DNA of 64,000 bases from Argyresthia goedartella (taxonomy: Eukaryota > Arthropoda > Insecta > Lepidoptera > Argyresthiidae), in contig OX463832.1 in the NCBI GenBank assembly GCA_949825045.1, positions 19,958,552 to 20,022,551 on the forward strand. Reading direction: 5' to 3'. The translations under genes were made by a program, and so were the position numbers. Shown here one piece after another: positions 14,201 through 26,200 of this stretch. The notes below the pieces were generated by a model. It saw only the letters and a list, made by a program, of their open reading frames with translations, was not told where the DNA came from and ran no database searches. Each line of letters starts with the position of its first letter. Within the stretch, counting starts at the first letter, position 1.

Positions 14201-17200
14201 ACAACACACAGCAGTCATAGCGTACGGCAACAGCGCAATAACTTTATTCATAACGTTATTTTGATTTCGTTATGTTTCTGCTACAGTTTTGTTATCATAA
14301 CGTTATAATAGCGCTACAATAACGAAATGAATTGATTATAACGTTACATAATACAATATAGCGTTACATTTCATAACGTTATGAAGGTCTACCCGCCAGG
14401 AAGACAAAGTTGTCTCTCTCGAATAGGCTATGGTAGGGTGTGAGGGAGAGAGGTGACAGCTGGCTCAAACGCTAAGCAACGGCCTGTACAGGTCGCGCCA
14501 AGTTTCTCTGTCCGAGTGCCGCCCTTGGGGCCTATACGAGAAAGAGAAGTTACCCCTTCCACGCGGCGCTTAGACAGAGAAAATGGCGCGACCAAGTGGC
14601 CCAAGATCACACAAAACCACTGAAGAGAGCTTTGACAAAAAACAAATATAAAATTATTTCCAATAAATTCAATGGTCTCAATAAAATATATGTTATTCAC
14701 AAAGAGATAATCTAGTTTAAATACTATGTCTTTATGCGATTGCATTAATTTGGCTCGATCGTAAAAAATCCTGAACATAGTCTATATTTAAAAGGAGATA
14801 CGATAATTTTGATATAAAATTACTGATTTTCTCCAAATTTTTTATCCTTAAATTTTCCTCTCTTAGAGGTCCGTATCAATCCTTAAATTTTATCAATTAG
14901 CTTATTTCCGTTTTTCAGTAAATTCGAAAAAACGCCTAATTTCTAATGTAGCCGGGCGGCGCGATGCTATTCCGCGCCTCCCGCTACCCCGCCAGTTCCG
15001 CTACCCCGCCAGAAGACGACGGGCGAGTGCGGCGCCCCCCACCTCAACAGCCAGAACTGGGCCTTACTCCTGAGTGACAGGAGTAAACAATATATTCGTT
15101 GCCTTACTAAATCGGCAGTCTGCCAATATTTTTTGTTTCAAAGTTAATCATCCCGCGACGTCTTGATAATCTCACTTCCACCATCAATCTATAATTACAT
15201 TACCGCCGCGCGAATATACGACGTATACAGGTTGTAACAAAAAGGTGCAATCATGAAGGAGTTGGAAATCTCGGCGCACACCGACCACTACATGTCGCCA
15301 CAAAACGCCGACACTGGTCAGTGGTCACCACAATCTGGTCGGTGGCCGCTACGTTTTGATTTCACGTTACTTGCAACGTCATTAAACAACTTCGGCAGGA
15401 GTGACTGAAGCGAATGGAGAGGGGTGGGTTTATCGCACGCGTTTTGTGGTCCGTGTGCGCCGAAGCTAGGAGTCATTTTTCTGAGCATTTTTCACTATGA
15501 AACGGATTTGATGAGAGCGCATTTTGGTGCGCGGGGTCAGTTGATTTCTATAGAGAAGTGAAAATAGAGTTGCTCTGATCAAATCGGTTTCATAGTGAAA
15601 GTTGTTCGGAATGTTGTCCCTAACCACCCATTAAGATGATACCTCGTCCCTAAAGGTCCCCGTTACTCGATGCGGAAAGACCCTAGTGTGAGAGGGACGG
15701 AATTAGGGAAAAATTACATAACGTAGCGCCAGACCACAGAAAAATAGTTTAAAAATAAGTTTATTTTGTTAAAAAGATTTTCAAGGAGAGTTTACGAATA
15801 CATAAAATCCACATTTTGAACGCAGTTCCGTAATAAAGTTAGTTAGAATTTCAGAACTACAGGCAAAAATAAAACAATTTAGAGATCTTTTCGTACTTGA
15901 ATTCTATCAAGAAAATTTAATTAAATCCTTTAATGAGAATCTTAATCAAATACTCAGTAAACGTAGACCCAAAAAAAATCTGTAGATTGACTTTATGGTG
16001 GAGTAAATGGATTCGAAAAATACCACTTTTTTTCGTGTCACCTTACGATATGACTACGCCTTTCTGTTACACCCTGTATACGTTGGTCTCTATTATAGTT
16101 GGGGGAAGTGCACGTGGCAAAAAGCAATTTTATTTATTGGTGGTAATTCAATTGTGGGTTCTGTTGGAGTTTATGTGGTAATGGAGACACTGATGAGGTC
16201 TGTGACAATAATAAATAAGGTGACTTATCAATCTTATGATTCACTAAGGTCTATTTGATTTAACTAGCAAAAAGCGCGGTTTTGTCCTTACAAACCCTTG
16301 CTCACGAGATTTTTTACTTAGAAGGTACGATATAATAATCCTACGAAAAAACAAATATTATAATTTTAAACTCAAAAAACTGAATACTCAAAACAATTAG
16401 AGCAAGTAGGCAAAATAATGCACTTTTACAAGTGAAACACTTACTTAAGTCTCTTATACATGGAAAATCAATATAAATAAATAAAATATGATCAGCTAAA
16501 CTACATAACTGATTATGGTTTGAGTTTGAAAAAGGATATTTTCCCTTCAAGTGGTGATTCATGACTGAATCTCGCAGGGGATAAAAAAACTCCATTAGCT
16601 CTACCAGTGCTTCGGAAATACGCCCGTCAGAGAAGATAGCACCAAGAAACTCTACGGGGATGTCATTTTTAAAATTTTCGTCATATTTTTTTATTGCACA
16701 ATGTACGGTATACAAATTATCTAATCTAATGAAAATATTATAACATCGCAGCCATAAGTGCCAATAAGATGTCTCAAAATAACAATCCAACATAATAAAT
16801 AAATATGTAAGAACAAAGACAAGCTGTGATGAACATAACTTATGGGAAACCAGACTGGACCAGTCCCCCCAAGCAGCACCCGTTCACGAGTATTAGTTTA
16901 GTAGTAGTTTCGGTACTAATTTTAACATATGGCTTTATTCGTACGTTAGCGTTGCAGTTCATACTCTAAATAATATTTTCTATTTTGAGTTTATTTCGAA
17001 AATAAAACCCTTAGGTCTTACCACAAAAGAAATAACTCCTGTTCAACACTTGTTTAAAAACAAAAATGTATAGAGTATAAAAATGTTTTGAGGTTAAACT
17101 ATTTGTAATATTTTTTGTAGGGGCATTATTAAACTGCACATAAAAATACTGATTTGCAAGCAAATATCAGGGGAAAATGCTGCGGCAGCTTAGGTGACGG

Positions 17201-20200
17201 GTAAAGGGGGTGGCCAAGCGAAAGCTCCTTTATCCTTCGTGTTAGGTTGAACATGCAAGAACAACAAAAAATACTTAAAACATAAACTTGAGTACTCATA
17301 AAATATTTAAAACATAAAAAGTGTTTTTGCTGATCTTTTTTTGCTGCGTAAATCAGTATTTTTGCTATGCTGCTGTACGATTAAATACCAGCCTTTTGTA
17401 TTAAGTTGCAAATCAAAAACCGGCCAAGTGCGAGTCGGACTCGCGCACCAAAGCTTCCGCAAATTTTTTTTTTTTTTCGCAGCTATAAATTTATCGTTTT
17501 TAGATTATTATTTTTACTTATGTGTCCTTGTTTCGTGCCACATTTCATGATTCTAGATCAACGGGAACTAACTAGCTATAGGCTTTGATTTCCTCGCGAA
17601 TATCAAGTAAATACCGCAAAGTTGCGGCATAACCAGCCACATCTTTTGATTTCGTTGACCCAAAAGTTTGGTCTTCTTACTCCACCAAAGGACCACAGAC
17701 TCCATTCATTGCTATTAATTGCAACTTGATGCCTTCGTGTTCCTGGTCTTACCGCGAAAAATGGTCTTGCTAGACAGACAGCTACGAAGTGATCGTATAA
17801 GGCCCAAAAGTAAGTCTTACTTACAGGTAATGGCCTTACCCGAAATGATGATCTTGAAATTGACATTTGAGCAATTTAAAAACCATGTTAAAGCGACTTT
17901 GTCGAAAAAGGGATATTACAATGTTCAAGATCACTTAAATGATGGGACTGTATGGGGTTAATCTGGCTCAACACAGACCTTGCTGTTAATAATTTTGTAA
18001 TTTTTTATTCCTGCTTATTAAATGATATTGTAATATTTGTATTAGTTAAGAACAACCAATTTTTTAAAGAGATCTAAAAATCAATCTGTGGGAGTTTCTA
18101 CGCCCTTCTTCTCCCACAGTGGTCCAATGTAGAGAAGTGGCAAAAAATTACGATTGCTAAGTATATGTAAATATCTACAGTAATAAAGACATTTGGAATT
18201 TGGAATTTTGAAAATTGATCGCGATTTTGTTCCTTATAGCTTGGTAATGAAGTTCAAAACGGTGACGGGTTAAGGTACGGAACCCTAAAAAACTTCCAAA
18301 ACAATATATTTTCGCCTCGAAATTAAAACATTTCCGCCACGAGCCACCGACCACACTGCAGAGCAGACAGGGCCATGTGGTTTCGTTATTAGATTACGGC
18401 GTTTTATCGCTCATCTGTTCGCGGCCTGAGGAAGCTCTTCCGAGTTGTACCAAAATAGCTGCCATCCTATGCGGCGATGGGTTAGCCCGCTTTCACGCAA
18501 ACATGACTGATGGCTGAATCCGTATAGGTAAAGGCGTGGCTCTATTTATTACCCTTAAGAAAGAGGGGTGTAATAAGTATGAAGCGTCTGTCTGTCTTTG
18601 TGCGTGTGTGTATCTGTCTTTGGCACCCTCGCGGCCAATCGGGCGTTGACATTTGATGGTTCTAACTACGCTTTATCAAGATCCGTTGGGTGGTTCGAAA
18701 GGTATGAGCTCAACAAGGAAGCAAGCAAATCAAATTTTACACTTTCGCCGTGTACTAAAAAAAATGTAACATGGCCTAACCAAAAAAACTACTCTTCAAC
18801 ACTTGTTCAAAAACAAAAACGTATGGGATTTGACGTTTGTTTTGAGGTTAAACGCTGTTTACTATTTTTTGTGGTAACACAGATATAGTTTAACCTCAAA
18901 ACAAACGTCAAATCCCATATTTTTTTGTTTTAAAAACAAGTGTTGAACCGATATTTTTTGTGGTAAGACAGCAGAACGCTGATCAATAATTCCGCCATCT
19001 TGAAACACAAGACACTCAGTAAACAAGCTTTCTCGGTTGCCTACATTGATAACATAATATAAGCCATGCCTATCCCTAATACAATACTAAAAACCGTTTT
19101 GTGTTAACGATTTTTGTAATCATGTGTTAACAATGGTTAAAGTTTTTTGTAGTAAGATGGTTACAATTCATTTCTTATACCGGGGTATTTTAAATGCTTT
19201 ATTTGTAGTTGTAAACATATAACCCATTATTGTACCCACCAAAGGAGCACGGGCCTTTACCGGATACAAGTAACATTAAGCCGTACTCCACCACGCTGGC
19301 TCAGTTCGGGTTGGTGGATGGAGGGGTTCACGACTACTGCTACTGCTTAACGTGTCATCCGAAACACGGAACGTCCTATAATGTATTCAGGTTTCGAACC
19401 GGCATCTCCTGTGTGCCACGAAGCCTTATTTGGAATAACATCCACCACCCCTTCGATTGCTAGACAGGTTTTTAATCACACCGCCTTGTGACGTCACGAA
19501 GTTGAGTCGACCAGCACCGGATGCGGTTTCTTCTGGAACTTCCAAAATACTGGAACCCCAGAAGGACACGTATGCTGCTGAGTCCCGCCGTGCCCGCCGC
19601 CCGCGCCCCGCATCGCCCACCACCTAACAACAGAAGCTGCAGGCTGAGCCGCGCGATGCCGGCCAGGCCCGCCCGTGACCCGCCGAACGCGACAGTTGAT
19701 GGAGAAGGCTTTCTCCTGGTCAGAAACAGGAAGCGCCGCTCCAGACGCAGCCGCAATCAGCGTGGCACAGCCCCCGCCGGTGAGAGCAGCCTGAAAGCTG
19801 CCGCTCCCACCGTTCAGTTATACATTTCCAGGATTGACGTGAAAATGACCTGCCAGGACGTTGAACGTCATATCATGGAAAATCTGAAGAAAAATCCGTT
19901 GTCTGGTATAAAAGAGGCGAATGTACAGATCGAAGTTTTGGAGTCAGGAAAGACCCAAGGAGTTCCTTTCCTTCAAACTTCGTGTGCCGGCGGACCTCAA
20001 GACGATGTTCCTGGCCAAAGATTACTGGCCGGAGGGCATCGTTTACCGACGCTACAGGGAAGCGAGAACGAAGAAAAAAAATCCCTAGCTAGGTTAGATT
20101 ATATTTTGTGTGTTTTTTTATATTACATTATGTATCTCTATTTGTAACGTAATTATAGATATGGGTTTTTGTAAGCCTGAAATAGAGATTATTATTATTA

Positions 20201-23200
20201 TTAATGCTGCAGCAGAAGGCGGAGGAGTCAGCACATTGAATTCGCTGGTATGCCCTTGGTTATAATTTGAAGAAATCTCCAACCTGACAAAAAAACATTT
20301 TTTATTTGACTACCATACGCCGTAATCATTGACATTACATTATCCTTTTGCTATTCATATAATACAATTCTGAAATTTTCTCTAATTTTAATCACACAAT
20401 TCCAATACTATTAATTCAATTGCTTATATTAGTAGATTTTAAATTTTTATTTAATATATATATATAGCGTCAAGCCTTTTCCCATATGGTGTGGCAGAGG
20501 CACAATTGTGCCCACTTTAAGCCAGTTATTTAATGCTCCATTTTGCTTGACAGGGGGCTAGCCCATCGCCGCAGCTATGGAGTATTGAAGGTTTCCTCAC
20601 GATGTTTTCCATCACCGTTAGAACGTCCGTATAATGTAGTTAAGATAAATTAATTATCTCATTGGTACATGGTCAGGAATCGAACCTGCATCTCCTGTGT
20701 GAGAAGCAAGAGTGATACCCATTAGACCACGGAGCAGTTCCATTAGACCACGGAGCAGTTATTTTATTTTATCAATATTTAATTTAATTTTTTTAATTTT
20801 ATTTAATTGCTGTAATAATTTTTATATATTGTGTACTTGAGCCTATTGCTGTCTTGTCCGCTTTGGCTCTGGCAGAATATCAGCGTCACAGATTCCTTTG
20901 TGACATTGCTGAGTCAGGGCCATTTCATTGTCGCGGTACAGTCACAGTGCCACATAGTGTGTTAATTATAATTATTTTCATTGTTTTATTTAATTTCTTT
21001 GATTTTTTTGTCATAATTTATTTTGTGTGGTTTATAATTTGTTAATTATCTATAATGTGTTTTTGTTTTATACCGATCAATAATAATAATAATACTTTGG
21101 ACACTCTTTACACACATTGATCTAGCCCCGAACTAGGATTCCCTGTATCTTGGGTACTAGACAACGATACACATACTTATATAGATCAATATATACTCAG
21201 ATAGATAAACAACCATGACTAGGTACAAACAGCCTTTCTCATCAAACAAATATTTGCCCACACCGGGAATCGAACCCGGGACCCTTGGCTTCGTAGGCAG
21301 GGTCACTGCCGACTCGGCTATTCGGGTCGGCAGTGACGGTTATGAATAAATGAATTATCTATCTATCTATTTGTAGTTATTTCTTTAAAAAAAACCTGTC
21401 TGACTAGATAATACTACTAGCGTAGATTGGAAGCGTAATTATTCATAATCGGGATGCAAGGCCATGTGGTTTCGTTAATAGATTGCCGCGCTTTATCGCT
21501 CGTCTGTTCGAGGCCTCAGCGAAGTCACCGATGCACCTCAAATATCCGGGCAAAGTGTTGGGTCAGGGTAAAGGCGGTGAGCGAAGCGTAGCCCCCTTTA
21601 TCCTTCGTGTTAGGTTGACATGTGAGAGCAAAAGAGACATAAAATTTGAGTTAGCATAAAATGATTAGAACAAATTCACCAAGTCAGAAAATGAAAAAAC
21701 ACGACTTCAACATGTTTCACAACTGTTTCGTTTAAGTAAAACGACTTCAAAATTTTTCTTCCGCCCCGGTCGAGATGCGAATGAAGTCTTTTTACATGAA
21801 ATTCTAGATCAAAATGTTTGCTGCTAGGAACCACGAACAAAAACGTCATCTGTGTATATATTTTTTGTTTTTGTAGATTTTTTCAAAAAGCGCTTATTCT
21901 ATTTTGATAAAATTTATATCGGAATACCTCTGAAGTATGAGCTACCAATCAAAGTAAGAATCATAAAAATTTATTCAGAAATGACGGAATAATCGCGCAA
22001 CCAATGTTTTTGAAGTCGGTTGAAAAGTGTTTTTGTAGTACTTTTTGGTGTGCAAATAGGACATATTTAATGTGCAATTAAATACTATCGTGTGAGAAAT
22101 ATCGAGGGCAAAATCAGTGGGCCACATGAGAAATATCGAGGGTAACATCAGTGAGCCACATGAGAATTATCGAGGGTAAAATCAGTGAACCACGTGAGAA
22201 ATATCGAGGGTAACATCAGTGAACCACATGAGAAATATCGAGGGTAACATCAGTGAGCCACATGCGAATTATCGAGGGTAACATCAGTGAACCACATGAG
22301 AAATATCGAAGGTAACATCAGTAAGCCACATGCGAATTATCGAGGGTAACATCAGTGAACCACATGAGTAATATCGAGGGTAACATCAGTCAGCCACATC
22401 AGAAATATCGAGGGTAATATCAGTGAACCACATGAGAAATATCGAGGGTAACATCAGTCAGCCACATCAGAAATATCAAGAGTAACATCAGTGAACCACA
22501 TGAGAAAGATCGAGGGTAAAATCAGTGAGCCACATGAGAATTGTCGAGGGTAACCTCAGTGAACCACGTGATAAATATCGAGAGTAGATCAATGAGCCAC
22601 ATGAGACATATCGAGTGTAACAGCAGTGAACCACGTGAGACATATCAAGGGTAGCATCAGTGAGCCACATGAGAAATAAAGAGGGTAACATCAGTGTACC
22701 ACGTGAGAAATATCGAGAGTAACATCGGTGAGCCACATCAGAAATACTTATCGAGAGTAAAATCAGATATAAGGAGACAGGATATTTGGATGCAAATTTA
22801 TCTAAAGTTAATTTTTATCTTTGAAACCCGGGATTCCAGGAAATCTGGGAATGCGTACCAAATGGGATGCAGAGATGAAGAAATTAAAATAACCAAATTT
22901 CACTTTTTTTTTAAATATTTTTTTTCATATAGACTTTTTATTTATCCTGACATTGTTTGTTTTGCCAGTTTGGTAATACCTACCATACGATATAAGATTT
23001 GAATGCGATGAAAGAGAATTGGATATATAAAGTCTATAGTCATAAAAATAAAAAAAATGTCGATTCACAAGTGCCTTCCATATTAGCCAACACCTGCACT
23101 TCCATATAGGTGAATATACATCCGATTCTCTAATTTTGCGATTCCACAATCAGAACACTAAATTTGCGATTCTATATTCAGAACAATAAATCTGTCGATC

Positions 23201-26200
23201 CCGGAACCGCGGGGTTTTTTCCTCCAATAGCCAACACCTCAACATTAGGTGCATCCGATTATTCGATCTCTGGCGCGAATTTTGAAAACATGTGAGTGGC
23301 CTCAGACCGAAGGGTGGCTAAGAACATCAGGTCATGCATCAGTGTCGGGAGTGTGGTGGAGAGGAAGGAGCAGCCGCATTTGTAGATTACCTCTCAGATG
23401 TTATCCACAGCGACAAGCCGGCGCTTGATCTGGTAAACAGTTCTGGCGACTCGCGCACTGCTTACTACAGTTCATAAAATCTTAGAAGTGATATGACAGA
23501 TAACCTAAAACTTCATAACATCTACTTTTTTAACACTACGGATGATACAAAAACCATCGGAAAGAATTCAAATAAAAAAGTGAAGTTTGAAGAGTGGATC
23601 GATTCATTTGATTAATCGATCTTTTTAACAAAAATCCCCTCACAGACAGGCTTAGACTGACACCCGTCCAGCACCATTTTGTCTTATTTTTTAGTGTACG
23701 TCCAAATTTCACGTTTCCCTTAGGGATATAGAGCAGGTATTAAGGCAGCTAAGGCCAAGGAGCGCAATTGGACCGGACAACGCTCCTCCTTACTTTTTAA
23801 GGCTTATAGCGATCAGCTGGTTGTACCTTCGCCCCGTATTTTGAAACTAGCTCCAGAGTAAGGGGATTACCCTGCCAGATAGAAGCTCTCTGTAGTCAGT
23901 TCTAATCCTAAGACAAGTGACACTGCCTCTGTAAATCGATATCGACCGTTTGCAATCCCAAGTTCAATGGCAAACTTGTTCGAGTCAATCATATAAAAAT
24001 CTGTCCGTAGATTGCACCGTATTAGTGCAACTTACTAACGCCAGTCGAGATGTTCTCGGAGAGTATAAATCGTCGATTTCAGGTAGACGTCGCCTATTTG
24101 GACTTCTGTAAGGCGTTCGATACAGTCGATAACGACGTCGTAATGAAGAAATTCTGTTGCGTTGTATTTGCCCCGCGGTTGTTGGTTTTCTTCGCTGACT
24201 ACCTGAAGAACCGCCAATAATATGTGCGATACGGCAGTTTTAAGTACCAGCCGTACCACACACGGTCGGGTGTTAGCCAAGGCTCTATTCTTGGTACTTT
24301 TTTATTTATCACCATGATAAATGTTCTGGAAACAGAGCTAAAACATGCTAAATGCCTTTTATACGCGGACGATCTGAAACTGGTACTTCCCGTGAAGTCA
24401 GGGTAGGAGGATCTCGATGTGGTTCATCGTTGGAGAGTGAACAACAAACTCCTATTCAATAATAAGAAGTGTTGTATAATATCCTTCACGCACTCGCCTC
24501 GGCCTATTAGTGCGACCTATAAACTGGGCACGGAGTTTATCGCTTGTATTAACAATTTTATTGATATGATGATATATTAATTGAGTTGAATGATGTTATA
24601 TTTAAATAAGGTAATGTGGTGGTTACAATTACATTTATTTTATTTTATTTTTATTATATACAACGATTGGAATGCGAATGCGAATTATTTTATTAATAAA
24701 TAAATGTGCCTCTGCCACATCGTATGAAAATGGCGTGTCGCTACTTTTTGTATAACGGATCAGAAGTCAAGTCAAGTCAAGTCAAGTCAAGGCCTCAATG
24801 TACAAAGTAAAGAGCGACAGTTAAGATTTGAATTTCTTGCGGAATTTTATTGTAGAATCGTATACAGTGTCCTTTAAAAGAACTGCTAACTTTTGTGAGT
24901 CTTAACAATGGGAAAGAAAGTATATGTTTATTTCTAGTTTGCACGTTTTGGCGACTATCAATGGTATTAAACCTAATGATATTTTTCCTCACATACATTA
25001 TGTTTTCATAGATATATTGACTTGCAACTGTTACGATGTTGGTTTCTTTGAAGAAATCTCTCAGAGATTCTCTATTACATAGCTTATAAATAAATCGGAT
25101 CGCTCTCTTCTGTAAAATGAAGATGGGCTCAATGTCAGCAGCCCGCCCCCGTAGTAGTATGCCGTAGGACATAATGCTATGGAAATAACTAAAATATACA
25201 AGTCTAGCAGTTGCAACGTCAGTCAATTCCCTGATTCTTTTAACCCCATATGCTGCGGTTAAAAGAATCAGGACTGTAGTTTGGAATCAATAGTGATGCC
25301 GAGAAATACAGTTTCATCTACTAGTAAAACTAGTAGATGAAGATTGAGATAAAAGTTTGTATTTCCCCAATTCAATGTTACTCTCAACTTGCCTTACATT
25401 AGGTAAAGTGAATTTTATGCACTGTGTCTCTTTTAAATTCAGAAGCAAGTTATTGGCAGTAAACCAGTCTAGTACTCGCAAGAGAGCATTATTTGTTTCC
25501 TGGAAGTCATTTTCCTGTCTCCTTAAATAATAAAATTTAAATATAATTTAAAAAATTAGTGACGTGTCATCTGCAAATAATACTATCTCTGATATGTTTT
25601 GTACCATGAATGGCAAATCATTTACATACACGAGGAAAAGGAACGGACCCAGAATAGATCCCTGTGGGACTCCCATCTTTACCTGAGAACCCTTTGTCCT
25701 ATTAATTTCAGCTTTTTGAACCGTCCCCTCTAAATACGATCTCATATGCTTAGAGCATTTGCATTATGCTTAGCCTTTTATGCCATAGTGTTTTAATTTT
25801 AAGAGCAATGTTTCGTGTTCTACACAGTCAAATGCCTTGGACAGGTCACAAAAAACACCTATAGCGTCCCTACGATCTTCCGACGCATTAAAAATATGTT
25901 AAACTAACATGACTCCAGCATCTGTTGTCGACCGCCCTTTTGTAAATCCAAACTGCTGGCTATGGAAAATTTGATACGCATTGAAGTGCGCCAGTAACTA
26001 ACCCAATATGATCTTCTCAAATATTTTACTCAATACAAGTAGAAAAGAAACGGGTCTGAAATTTGTAGGTTCATCCCTATCGCCGCTTTTAAATAAAGGT
26101 ACTGCCGTGCCTGCTGTGTTTCATGAGATCAGGGAAAGTACTCTCATCTACACATTTATTGAAGATTTTAGCTAAATGAGGGGCAAGTTCGTCTATCACC

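Noticed and set aside
14428..14778. 116-codon minus frame as a gene
   Set aside because: Low-complexity residues, no motif, no splice context.
22090..22770. CRISPR-like regular repeats
   Set aside because: Units are contiguous 34-mers with no spacers, in a eukaryotic intron.
22694..23002. 102-codon plus frame at the end of the 34-bp array
   Set aside because: Starts inside the array and runs into AT-rich DNA without motif.
24224..24406. 60-codon YADD frame as an intact reverse transcriptase
   Set aside because: Only one motif block is open; neighbouring blocks are broken by stops, so it is a relic.
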